NCBI RefSeq assembly: GCF_022410515.1
Contig: NZ_JACSDI010000020.1
Coordinates: 1-64,000, forward strand
Direction of reading: 5' to 3'
Length of the DNA stretch: 64,000 bases
Source of the DNA: Shewanella cutis
GTDB lineage: Bacteria; Pseudomonadota; Gammaproteobacteria; Enterobacterales; Shewanellaceae
Part shown: positions 25,706 to 33,788 of the stretch, one piece after another
Position numbering within the stretch: position 1 is the first letter of the stretch
Layout of the letters: each line of letters begins with the position of its first letter
Translations under genes and position numbers: made by a program
Notes under the pieces: model-generated
Told to the model about the DNA's origin: nothing
What the model saw: the letters and a program-made list of their open reading frames with translations, nothing else
Databases searched by the model: none

Positions 25706-26998
25706 ATGCAAAAAGATGCGATCAGTGTTCTCGAAACACCTCAAAGCACGCAAGAAAGCACAACAAGACGCTTACCTTGGACGCGCCAAGATACTACTTG
25801 GATGCTAAGTTTATTTGGTACCGCTGTGGGGGCTGGTATCTTATTTCTCCCCATCAATGCGGGCATGGGCGGTTTTTGGCCCTTAGTCTTGATGGCCATT
25901 ATCATTGGACCTATGACCTATTTGGCTCACCGTGGTCTTTCGCGCTTTGTGTGCTCATCTAGCATTCCCGGCAGTGATATTACCCAAGTAGTGGAAGAGC
26001 ACTTTGGGATTGGCGCAGGTAAAGCAATTACTTTGCTTTATTTCTTAGCGATTTATCCTATCGTGTTGATCTATGGCGTTGGGATCACCAATACCGTCGA
26101 TAGCTTTATTGTAAACCAACTGGGTATGGCCTCTCCGCCACGTTTCCTGCTGTCAGGTGTGTTGATTTTCGGCATGATGGCCGTGATGGTGGCGGGTGAG
26201 CAATTTATGCTGAAGGTGACTCAACTGCTAGTCTATCCACTGGTGGGGATTTTGGCTTTTATGTCTATCTATCTGATCCCTGAGTGGAAAATGGATGCAC
26301 TGCAAGTCGTGCCAGAAACCGGTGCTTTTTTAGGGACTGTGTGGTTAACCATTCCTGTATTGGTGTTCGCCTTTAACCATTCTCCAGCGATTTCACAATT
26401 TTCGGTTTCTTTAAAACGTGACCATGGCGCGAATGCCGCACGTAAGGCCGATGTGATCCTGCGTAATACTTCGATGATGTTAGTCGGCTTTGTGATGTTA
26501 TTTGTGTTCTCCTGCGTCTTGTCGCTGTCGCCTGAACAATTGGCTGAAGCGAAGGCAAAGAACCTGCCGATTTTGTCTTATCTAGCAAACGTGCATGACA
26601 GCGGTTTTGTCAGCTATTTTGGTCCTTTCATTGCCTTTATCGCGATTGTGTCTTCCTTCTTTGGTCACTATATGGGTGCTACTGAAGGTATGAAGGGCAT
26701 TATTGTTAAGCAATTACGCTCAAGCAAAAAGCAAGTCAGCGAGGATAAGCTGAACAAGTTTATCTTAGTGTTTATGTTTGCCACGATTTGGGGCGTTGCG
26801 ATTAAAAACCCAAGTATTCTGGGGATGATTGAGGCGCTGGGCGGCCCGGTGATTGCGGCAATTTTGTACTTAATGCCAATGTATGCGGTGTATAAAGTGC
26901 CGGCACTTAAAGCATACCGTCACCGTATCAGCAATGTGTTTGTGGTGATTGCTGGTTTACTGGCGATGACGGCGATTCTATTTGGTCTACTCAGTTAA
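25706..26998 (+). CDS. Serine/threonine:H+ symporter (HAAAP family, SdaC/TdcC-like)
   Basis: This 430-residue inner-membrane protein with about eleven spans belongs to the hydroxy/aromatic amino acid permease family. The first span, FGTAVGAGILFLPINAGMGGFWPL, is the hallmark of SdaC/TdcC-type serine and threonine carriers. FAFNHSPAISQFS and FFGHYMGATEGMKG are also typical. It likely imports serine with protons. AAGGTAG lies 8-10 nt before the ATG. The gene is monocistronic with a strong terminator. No serine deaminase gene is adjacent. Confidence 0.9.
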   Translation: MQKDAISVLETPQSTQESTTRRLPWTRQDTTWMLSLFGTAVGAGILFLPINAGMGGFWPLVLMAIIIGPMTYLAHRGLSRFVCSSSIPGSDITQVVEEHFGIGAGKAITLLYFLAIYPIVLIYGVGITNTVDSFIVNQLGMASPPRFLLSGVLIFGMMAVMVAGEQFMLKVTQLLVYPLVGILAFMSIYLIPEWKMDALQVVPETGAFLGTVWLTIPVLVFAFNHSPAISQFSVSLKRDHGANAARKADVILRNTSMMLVGFVMLFVFSCVLSLSPEQLAEAKAKNLPILSYLANVHDSGFVSYFGPFIAFIAIVSSFFGHYMGATEGMKGIIVKQLRSSKKQVSEDKLNKFILVFMFATIWGVAIKNPSILGMIEALGGPVIAAILYLMPMYAVYKVPALKAYRHRISNVFVVIAGLLAMTAILFGLLS

Positions 26999-27026
26999 GA
27001 CTGAGATACATAAGCGTTTTAAAAGA

Positions 27027-27056
27027 AAGGATCGAGCATTGCTCGATCTTTTTTTT
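27027..27056 (+). terminator. Intrinsic terminator of sdaC-type gene
   Basis: GATCGAGC-ATT-GCTCGATC is followed by eight T residues. It reaches the stop region of the convergent GNAT gene. Confidence 0.93.
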
Positions 27057-27057
27057 A

Positions 27058-27501
27058 CTACTTTTCTTCGTACATTAGATAGTAACTTTGCTTCATCCCT
27101 AATGCCTGATAGGTTTGTTGCGCGGTTGTATTTTCCTGCTCCACATATAAGCGGAAGCTCGCGGCGCCGCCATTAGCTTCGGCTAGTTGTTTCACTTCGG
27201 CATAAAGTCTGCCATAAATCCCCTGACGGCGATTTTGCGGGCGAATATACACGCTTTGGATCCAGTAGTAATCTTTGGCTCGCCAGTCGCTCCACTCGAA
27301 GGTGACCATTAGCGAGCCGACAATTTCCCCTTCTATTTCAGCCACCAGGTAAAAGCCTTTTTCAGGGTGATTCAGTAGGGTATTGACGCCTTTAATAAGG
27401 GTTGTTTCATCTAAGACAAGACCTTCGGTTTCCTGCGCCATCGCTTGATTAAATTGGACTAATGCGCTGAGATCTTGCACTTTGGCTTTACGGATCAACA
27501 T
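27058..27501 (-). CDS. GNAT family N-acetyltransferase
   Basis: This 147-residue single-domain GNAT protein has MLIRKAKVQDLSALVQF at the start, the IEGEIVGSLMV strand, the acetyl-CoA-binding PQNRRQGIYGRLYAEV loop-helix (RxxGxxG/A type), and the final NTTAQQTYQALGM segment. The substrate is unknown. GAGGAA lies 8 nt before the ATG. Its end lies against the sdaC terminator, whose stem is close to symmetric and may serve both genes. Confidence 0.88.
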   Translation of the reverse strand: MLIRKAKVQDLSALVQFNQAMAQETEGLVLDETTLIKGVNTLLNHPEKGFYLVAEIEGEIVGSLMVTFEWSDWRAKDYYWIQSVYIRPQNRRQGIYGRLYAEVKQLAEANGGAASFRLYVEQENTTAQQTYQALGMKQSYYLMYEEK

Positions 27502-27724
27502 ATTACAATTCCTCGGCGGTTAATGGGATTTACCGCTCTTGTGTTTGGGGATAACGCTGATGTATCGGAATGAGTTAGGCGGCACACTGTAGCACAGAAG
27601 CCTTTATCAGGACGAGTTTGCTTATGCTCAATAACCCCTATTTTTTTGCGCCTAAATTTTGTACGACTAAAGTCTAGTCTGCTAGGCTTGAATAAGGTTT
27701 TCACCAGCCCAGAGTGTCGCGATT

Positions 27725-28021
27725 ATGGGATTCGTTAAATCAACTCGTCGCTTTAAACCCAAGTTTTTACAAGCCCATGATGTTCGAAAAGAGCTTCAAA
27801 TTAATCATGTGATGCACTTTATGCTCACCTTAACTACCTTTGGGTTATGGGGCTTAGTTTGGTGGTATTTAATCCTAAAATCTCAGGGGGATAATCAGTC
27901 ACTCTTTAGCGGTTTTGATGATGATTATTGGAGTTATCTAATCGAGTGTGAGCAGCCGCCCGCATCCTTATATCGGCAACGTTTTGCCGTCTCCGTCCGT
28001 TCGGCACAATTTGAGGCTTAA
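27725..28021 (+). CDS. Small membrane protein, hypothetical
   Basis: This 98-residue protein has a basic N-terminus (KSTRRFKPKF), one hydrophobic segment at about residues 30-52 (NHVMHFMLTLTTFGLWGLVWW), and an acidic, Tyr/Trp-rich tail. I do not recognise a named family with certainty. The span resembles those of small superinfection-immunity-like or DUF membrane proteins. The ribosome-binding site is weak. Its stop codon coincides with the first base of a MITE-like repeat, so the 3' untranslated region is the repeat itself. Confidence 0.6.
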   Translation: MGFVKSTRRFKPKFLQAHDVRKELQINHVMHFMLTLTTFGLWGLVWWYLILKSQGDNQSLFSGFDDDYWSYLIECEQPPASLYRQRFAVSVRSAQFEA

Positions 28022-28284
28022 TACCAATCGTATTAAATATCTGTTCATTCAGCGGGAGTTAAACGCGCTTTAGACAAGGCGAAGGCTTGAAGGCATAGTG
28101 GCGCTCTGCCTAAGCCTTAAACGCAGTATAAAGCCAGTTCAACCCCGCCCTTCGGGAGCCTCACAGGCATCTCACTCCCGTGTTACATTGACTTAAAAGG
28201 GAATAACCATTTCTTCGTCAATGCGCCTTGGATTGAGATGCCTGTGAGGCTCTGAACTGATTAGATATTTAATGTGATTGGTAT
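28021..28284. mobile_element. 264-bp MITE-like element with terminal inverted repeats
   Basis: The ends ATACCAATCGTATTAAATAT (28021-) and the inverse at 28263-28284 match over 20 of 22 positions. A second, perfect 19-bp inverted pair lies inside (28156-28174 and 28234-28252, GAGCCTCACAGGCATCTCA type). There is no transposase frame. The remaining 28285-28448 appears to be the leader of the symporter gene. Confidence 0.75.
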
Positions 28285-28448
28285 AAGCTCCGCCTTCGGA
28301 GGATTTTGCAGCGGTTGATGTCAACGTGACATAGATCATCCTTAGCATTTTACTCCTTATGTTAGACTCCGCGGCTGGCTAATTGAAGGTTAGTCCCGCC
28401 AAGGATAAGGCTTCGCCCTATCATCATTTCAAATTCAAGGTTATAAAC

Positions 28449-29771
28449 ATGTCAAAACAAAGGTCATCAGCCTTAGGCCGGATCTGGTCTTCCTGGATGT
28501 CAGTGCCCCTGTGGCTGCAAATTTTCGTTGGTATGGTGCTCGGGATTCTGGTGGGGGTCACTTTAGGCGAGCAGGCTTCCTACCTAAAACCTATCGGCAC
28601 GCTGTTTGTGAATACCATCAAGATGCTGATTGTGCCTTTAGTATTTTGTTCTTTAATTGTCGGTGTCACCTCTATGGAAGACACGGCCAAAATGGGGCGG
28701 ATTGGTTTTAAATCCTTTTCGTTTTATCTCTGTACAACTGCGATTGCGATAAGCCTAGGCTTGGGTGTGGGCTATGTGATTCAGCCAGGTGCTGGCGTAC
28801 CGTTACTACAGCATGAGGCGGTTAATACCGCCAAAGAAGTGCCCTCGGTGATGCAAACGCTGATCGATATAGTGCCAACAAACCCCGTTGCTGCATTGGC
28901 CAGTGGTCAAATCCTGCAAGTGATTGTCTTTGCCGTGGCACTCGGGATTGCATTGGTATTGATTGGCGACCATGGCAAACCTGCGATTAAAGTATTTGAG
29001 AGTCTTGCTGAGGCCATGTACAAGCTGACCGATATGGTGATGAAGCTTGCGCCCTATGGTGTGTTTGGCTTGATGGCATGGGTGGCGGGGGAATACGGTA
29101 TTGATATGCTGTGGCCGCTGATCAAAGTCATTATCGCCGTTTATATTGGCTGTATTATCCATGTGTTAGGTTTCTACAGCATAGTATTGCGCTTGTTTGC
29201 CAAGCTTAATCCCTTGCACTTTTTCAAGGGGATCAGCAATGCGATGGCGGTGGCGTTTACCACTTCAAGTTCAGCAGGCACTTTACCCGCAAGTATGAAG
29301 TGTGCGAGTGAATACCTCGGGGTTAACAAGAAGATCTCTAGCTTTGTCTTGCCCTTAGGCACGACCATCAATATGGATGGCACCGCCTTATATCAAGGCG
29401 TAACCGCACTATTTGTGGCGCAGGCCTTTGGTATCGATTTAACTTGGGTTGATTATTTAACCATTATTTTAACGGCAACCTTAGCTTCTATCGGTACGGC
29501 GGGTGTCCCTGGTGCGGGGTTAGTCATGTTGACCTTAGTACTCTCGACTGTGGGCTTGCCCTTGGAAGGTGTGGCCTTGATTGCCGGTATTGACCGTATT
29601 TTGGATATGGCACGTACCGTAGTGAACGTTTCTGGCGACTTAGTCGCGACGACTGTGATTGCTAAGTCAGAAGATGAACTCGATGTGGAGCATTACAATG
29701 CCGATATGGTGCAGAGCGCTATGATTGCCGAGCAAAATGCCGCGAGTGAAAACACCGCGATGAACAGTTAA
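28449..29771 (+). CDS. Dicarboxylate/amino acid:cation symporter (DAACS family)
   Basis: This 440-residue inner-membrane carrier is of the GltP/DctA/SstT superfamily. Signatures include FVNTIKMLIVPLVFCSLIVGV in the third span region, the serine-rich re-entrant loop TTSSSAGTLPASM, NMDGTALYQGV, and GTAGVPGAGLVMLT. It imports dicarboxylates or acidic/neutral amino acids with H+ or Na+, and specificity cannot be read. The frame is open from 28383, but the ATG at 28449 has AAGG upstream and gives the usual N-terminus. A terminator follows. Confidence 0.9.
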   Translation: MSKQRSSALGRIWSSWMSVPLWLQIFVGMVLGILVGVTLGEQASYLKPIGTLFVNTIKMLIVPLVFCSLIVGVTSMEDTAKMGRIGFKSFSFYLCTTAIAISLGLGVGYVIQPGAGVPLLQHEAVNTAKEVPSVMQTLIDIVPTNPVAALASGQILQVIVFAVALGIALVLIGDHGKPAIKVFESLAEAMYKLTDMVMKLAPYGVFGLMAWVAGEYGIDMLWPLIKVIIAVYIGCIIHVLGFYSIVLRLFAKLNPLHFFKGISNAMAVAFTTSSSAGTLPASMKCASEYLGVNKKISSFVLPLGTTINMDGTALYQGVTALFVAQAFGIDLTWVDYLTIILTATLASIGTAGVPGAGLVMLTLVLSTVGLPLEGVALIAGIDRILDMARTVVNVSGDLVATTVIAKSEDELDVEHYNADMVQSAMIAEQNAASENTAMNS

Positions 29772-29783
29772 TTCATCGAATAA

Positions 29784-29811
29784 TAAAAAACCGCCAAGTA
29801 GGCGGTTTTTT
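29784..29811. terminator. Bidirectional terminator after symporter gene
   Basis: AAAAAACCGCC-AAGTA-GGCGGTTTTTT. It is suitable for both the symporter gene and the convergent META gene. Confidence 0.9.
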
Positions 29812-29826
29812 ATTACCTTAGCCAGC

Positions 29827-30243
29827 TTATTTAAGCTGACTTAAGACTAAAACGGGCTTATCGTCGCTGCTAAGCAGTGTTAAACGCCCTTGCACTAGCT
29901 TGGCCTTAGCCACCAATGGCAGGGCTTGCATCACTTTATGCTCCTGTTGCATCAGCGCATCGACACAGGCTTTCATGGTGCTGCCGCCAGGGATGATTTT
30001 TAACTCCTGCCCTTGCTGGCTGTATTGACCAAAAAAGTTATTACAGCTGTTATTGCCTGAAATCTTACCTTCGGCATCAAAGGTGATTTGAGCAGGGCTG
30101 TAATCCACAGTTGGTTGACCTTGGATTGCTTCAATATGCCATCTTCCCTGTAATGGGACTGTGTCCTGCTTGGCGACGTCTGTGCTCTGACATGCACTTA
30201 AGCCAAAAAGTAATGCGCTTAATAGAAATGTTTGTTTTAACAT
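29827..30243 (-). CDS. META domain lipoprotein (HslJ-like)
   Basis: This 138-residue protein has a signal peptide ending in the lipobox LSAC, so it should be a lipoprotein. The rest is one META domain: LQGRWHIEAIQGQP, ITFDAEGKISGNNSCNNFFGQY (the conserved G-N-S-C-N-N-F core), and TMKACVDALMQQEHKVMQAL. E. coli HslJ of this family is a heat-shock protein linked to novobiocin resistance. The frame extends upstream, but this ATG has AAGGAA 8 nt before it and gives a complete signal peptide. Confidence 0.85.
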   Translation of the reverse strand: MLKQTFLLSALLFGLSACQSTDVAKQDTVPLQGRWHIEAIQGQPTVDYSPAQITFDAEGKISGNNSCNNFFGQYSQQGQELKIIPGGSTMKACVDALMQQEHKVMQALPLVAKAKLVQGRLTLLSSDDKPVLVLSQLK

Positions 30244-30313
30244 TGTCTCGGTTCCTTCTTCCATATTCATGGCAATAGTGTACAACTTTAGCGAGAGATA
30301 AAAAGAGGTTTAT

Positions 30314-30547
30314 ATGACAGATGCCATTAAAAGTACTATGAATTTGTTGAAGTTTTTACATTGGTTAGGCGTTTTAATGTTAGTTTGTGGACTTGGGTTT
30401 TATATGTTGACCCAATGGAGTCTAGAAATCAGTGGTATGTTGCTGATAGCGAGCCTAATTGGTTTAGGATTAGTGTTGATGTCACCTTATCCCGTGGTGT
30501 TATTTATTCAATGGGCGAAACGTCACGATGAGCTTTCTAAAGATTAA
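30314..30547 (+). CDS. Small two-TM membrane protein, hypothetical
   Basis: This 77-residue protein has two hydrophobic helices (about 15-34 and 39-65) and a charged C-terminus (KRHDELSKD). AGAGG lies about 8 nt before the ATG. No named family is recognised. It is a single gene between the META gene and the convergent GGDEF-like gene. Confidence 0.7.
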   Translation: MTDAIKSTMNLLKFLHWLGVLMLVCGLGFYMLTQWSLEISGMLLIASLIGLGLVLMSPYPVVLFIQWAKRHDELSKD

Positions 30548-30560
30548 TTGCGCGTAAAAG

Positions 30561-31574
30561 CTAGAGCTCGGCCGAGTCGGCGGCGGGATTATCATACTGC
30601 TCGGCATCGAACTTAGTCGCTTGATTCGTCGGCGTTGGTTCAGGTTCTGGCTGCATGGATTTCAGTTTGCAGCGCGCATCTTCCATCATGGGCGCTAACT
30701 TGGCTGTCGATTCTGGGGTAAAAAAACTATAGCTAGCATCGAGTTTTAGATGGGGATTCTGTTGCTCTAATTGTTTTTCGACCCGTTTCATAATGTGCAA
30801 AATATCGCGCTCATTATCAACAAAGGCTAACACCACAAATTGAGTCGCACTGTAATGGGCGGCGACATCGGCGGTGCGAATAGTATCTTGAACCAAATTA
30901 CCCAGCAGCCTGTGGTGTTTTTCTTCTAAAGTGACTTCCGGTGGCTTTGCTTCAGTTAACTCAAAAAAGATTATCCCCGCGTGGGCACCAAAACGTCGCC
31001 CCAGATTGAGCTGCCTTGGTGCCATCATCATAAAGCCATAATGGTTGAGCATGCCGGTTTCTTGATCGCGCATCGACAGCGATTCGATTCGATGGTTTTG
31101 ACATAGCAGGGATAATTCCTGCTGCAGCAGAATTTGGAAAGGCTCGAGCATGGCGCTGTTGCTTAAAGGAGCGGTCATATGGGGATTTAATACACATAAC
31201 GAACCAAACTGACAGCCGTCAGGCCAAGCGATAGGACGAGATAAGATGAATTGAATGCCGTCAAAATTCCTCGGGAGTTCATCAAGCATAAAGCGGCTTA
31301 AATTCAGATAGTCACCATCTAAAGGGCTATTTTTTAAGGCTTCAAAGAGCGGAAAGTTACTTGGAAAAAGTGTGCCAGAGGTAAAAAGTGGCGCTTGACT
31401 GGCGGAACTAACGATGACTTCAAAACCGGATTGCGTTATCTGCAATACAAACACATGAGTAGCGTTGTAGTAACTTTTAATTAATTCGCATTGTTGCATC
31501 CAACGACCTAAATTGACTTGAAGTAGATCGTTGTCTAGCAAACTGATTTTTGGGTTGATTGTATCTGGTAGCAT
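30561..31574 (-). CDS. GAF-like plus degenerate GGDEF protein
   Basis: This protein of about 337 residues has an N-terminal GAF-like sensor region (LIKSYYNATHVFVLQI, then FGSLCVLNP) joined to a C-terminal GGDEF fold. The fold is recognised from the DQETGMLNHYGF start (normally D-x-LTGLxNR) and the TIRTADVAAHYSATQFVVL segment. The GGDEF signature is replaced by SATQF, so diguanylate cyclase activity is not expected. The tail (last ~35 residues) is Pro/Glu-rich. It may serve as a c-di-GMP pathway scaffold or receptor. The ATG at 31574 is chosen, and an in-frame TTG at 31604 is possible. Confidence 0.75.
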   Translation of the reverse strand: MLPDTINPKISLLDNDLLQVNLGRWMQQCELIKSYYNATHVFVLQITQSGFEVIVSSASQAPLFTSGTLFPSNFPLFEALKNSPLDGDYLNLSRFMLDELPRNFDGIQFILSRPIAWPDGCQFGSLCVLNPHMTAPLSNSAMLEPFQILLQQELSLLCQNHRIESLSMRDQETGMLNHYGFMMMAPRQLNLGRRFGAHAGIIFFELTEAKPPEVTLEEKHHRLLGNLVQDTIRTADVAAHYSATQFVVLAFVDNERDILHIMKRVEKQLEQQNPHLKLDASYSFFTPESTAKLAPMMEDARCKLKSMQPEPEPTPTNQATKFDAEQYDNPAADSAEL

Positions 31575-31725
31575 AGAGTGATAATTGGATGGCTTACAAT
31601 ACAATAAGTGTGGGAAACAATGACACTATTAGCAAATTTTTTCCCAAAGCTTAAAGTCTTTAGTATTAATTTAAGTATACTTATGCACCCAAAATCTGGC
31701 CCATTAGCTCACTCTGGAATAATGT

Positions 31726-32271
31726 ATGTTGCAAACGCGATTAGCCACCAAACAAGATATTGATACATTGGCCACTTTAGAGCGCCAACATCTCAATGAT
31801 GAGTTAATGTCTAATGGTGTCAATTTGGAAGGGCAAGCATTTAATCGTAACGAATTAACTCAGCTAATCGATAAGCATTGGATTGTTGTTGCTGAAATTC
31901 ACGGACGCATTATAGGTTATGTGATTGCGGGACGTTGGTCGTTTTTTGATACCTGGCCAATTTATCGCAATTTGTTGAAAAGATTGAACCGAATCAATGG
32001 CGATGGTCCTCAATTAACTGTGCAAAACAGCTGCCAATACGGTCCAATCTGGATTGATAACGCTCACCGTGGCCAAGGGGTTTTTGAGGCACTTGTCGCT
32101 GGGATTTATCGAGAAGTTGCACCTAGCTTTGATTATATGGTGACCTTTATCGCCGATGAAAACGAACGTTCTTTAGCGGCGCATACTCGCAAAGCAAAGA
32201 TGCAAGTTATAGATTTTTTTACTTTTTCAGATAGGGATTATTATATTATGTCTGTTGATATTCGCTCATAG
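31726..32271 (+). CDS. GNAT family N-acetyltransferase
   Basis: This 181-residue protein has MLQTRLATKQDIDTLATLE at the start, IHGRIIGYVIAGR as the central strands, IWIDNAHRGQGVFEALVAGIYREV as the acetyl-CoA-binding loop and helix (RGQGVF), and a late ENERSLAAHTRKAKMQVIDFF. The substrate is unknown. It is a single gene with a weak GGA ribosome-binding site, divergent from the degenerate GGDEF gene and followed by an IS5-family element. Confidence 0.85.
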   Translation: MLQTRLATKQDIDTLATLERQHLNDELMSNGVNLEGQAFNRNELTQLIDKHWIVVAEIHGRIIGYVIAGRWSFFDTWPIYRNLLKRLNRINGDGPQLTVQNSCQYGPIWIDNAHRGQGVFEALVAGIYREVAPSFDYMVTFIADENERSLAAHTRKAKMQVIDFFTFSDRDYYIMSVDIRS

Positions 32272-32285
32272 TCAATGTTTTTAGC

Positions 32286-33342
32286 GGCTTGGTTTCCTAA
32301 ATCGAGTCAGCGAACAAACTCTCATCATTGTTCAAATATCAAGCTACATAGTGGGTTTCTGGCATACCTAGCCCAGTCAGTTTGTTCAAAGCCCTAATCA
32401 TCGCGTAAGCTTCTCCCACCTGAGCGTTATAATTCCGCATGCTCAACGTGCCTCCTAGCAGTTGTTTTATCCTGTACATGGCTGTTTCTGAGATTTCGCG
32501 GCGATGATAACCATACCGTTGTTTCCATTGCTTATTTGAGCCATGAAGCAGTTGCCAACTGACGGCTAAGTTTCGTGGATGCCTTTGTTCCCATCGCGCA
32601 GCACCTTCCCTAGGTGGAATGAGCACTAAAGCGCGTTTTCGACAAACGGCTTCGTGACAGGCTTTCGTGTAGTAAGCACCATCAGCCGAGATATTGCGGA
32701 TTTTTCGATGGGTTTGCTTAAGTAAATTGGGCATCACTTCAGCGTCTGTTACACCTGATAAACTGAGTTCTGCGGCAATAATTTCATGGCTATGTGTATC
32801 TACGGCAATATACAGTTTACGCCACACTTGGCGCTTTCCATCTGTGCCATGCTTCTTCACTTTCCACTCACCTTCGCCATAGACCTTCAAGCCTGTTGAG
32901 TCGATAGGTAAGTGCTCAATGGCACCGCGAGTCTTCGTTTTAAAAGCAATATTGACCGTTTTCGCGCGTTTACTGATACAGGTGTAATGCGGGCAAGATA
33001 ATGGGATGTCACCCAGTTTAAACACCGAATTGATAAAGCCCTGTAAGGCTCTCAGTGGCATAGAGAAAATACGCTTAACCATCAACGCAGTGGTAATGGC
33101 TAAGTCGCTAAACAATTGAGGGCGACCTTTCTTGGGCTGCTCGACCTTGGCTTTCCACTTAGCAATTGCCTCCTCATCAATCCAGAAGGTAAGTGAACCG
33201 CGGTTGATTAAGGCTTGGTTGTATTGCTTCCAGTTGGTTGTTTTATAGCGAGGCTTTGACACGGTTGATGGGTACGTTGATAGGCGATGCCGATCAGATC
33301 TGCGGTCACGGTTTTAGTTCAACTTATTTAGGAGATAAAGCC
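32286..33342 (-). mobile_element. IS5-family insertion sequence
   Basis: The ~1.06-kb element has imperfect terminal inverted repeats: GGCTTGGTTTCCTAAAT at 32286 and the inverse of GGCTTTATCTCCTAAAT ending at 33342, matching over 14 of 17 positions. It contains one intact transposase gene. No target-site duplication is evident in the flanks, so the insertion may be old or rearranged. Confidence 0.85.
32339..33262 (-). CDS. IS5-family transposase
   Basis: This intact 307-residue DDE transposase has catalytic Asp in LPIDSTGLK, Asp in ISADGAYYT, and Glu in the signature Y-x2-R-x3-E-x6-K (YHRREISETAMYRIK). The N-terminal DUF-type helical region with RGSLTFWIDEEAI is characteristic of this group. 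The start is GTG with no clear ribosome-binding site, which is common for transposases. The frame is undamaged, so the element could still be active. Confidence 0.92.
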   Translation of the reverse strand: MSKPRYKTTNWKQYNQALINRGSLTFWIDEEAIAKWKAKVEQPKKGRPQLFSDLAITTALMVKRIFSMPLRALQGFINSVFKLGDIPLSCPHYTCISKRAKTVNIAFKTKTRGAIEHLPIDSTGLKVYGEGEWKVKKHGTDGKRQVWRKLYIAVDTHSHEIIAAELSLSGVTDAEVMPNLLKQTHRKIRNISADGAYYTKACHEAVCRKRALVLIPPREGAARWEQRHPRNLAVSWQLLHGSNKQWKQRYGYHRREISETAMYRIKQLLGGTLSMRNYNAQVGEAYAMIRALNKLTGLGMPETHYVA

Positions 33343-33395
33343 TTTTCCTTTTTCAAGGGCGTGTAGACATTTCGAAATTTGATATTGTGTGTTGG

Positions 33396-33595
33396 CTAGG
33401 GCGTGTGGACGTTTCAGGGGGATTTTTGCAGCCAAATGCTGCCCGAAGGGGTCGTCTGGCAAGCCCTTGCGCTTACTTTCTGTCATAAGAGTCGCTCGTC
33501 ATTTGAGTAGAATAACGACACATCATTCCTCGTTTCGCGAGCACTAGCTTGCCAGAACGAACAAAATTTAATCTCTAAATGTCAACATGCCCTAG
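33396..33595 (+). mobile_element. MITE-like repeat, copy 1 (short form)
   Basis: This 200-bp element has ends CTAGGGCGTGTGGACGTTT and the inverse of CTAGGGCATGTTGACATTT, flanked by TA at each side. It shares long blocks with 36223-36504 (CCGAAGGGGTCGTCTGGCAA, then AATAACGACACATCATTCCT) but lacks about 80 internal bases. A further lone end-like sequence lies at 33355-33374. The rest of 33343-33788 shows no gene. Confidence 0.75.
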
Positions 33596-33788
33596 TCAGG
33601 GGGCGTGAAACGACGAAAGACAAAGAGAGCTGGCTATCAGATGTACTAGCTCAGCCCCTTTTCTCGTCTCCAATACTGCTAGGTAGTGGTTCTGCTTTTT
33701 AAAATCTGTATTTTTGACTTGGGTTGCGCGCTAACCGGTTGAGCGGCTATGTTTTACTAACCTACTAGCTGAGAGTAACCTTTTTAAT

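Noticed and set aside
32277..33351. Target-site duplication of the IS5-family element
   Set aside because: The 4-9 bases next to each end do not match.
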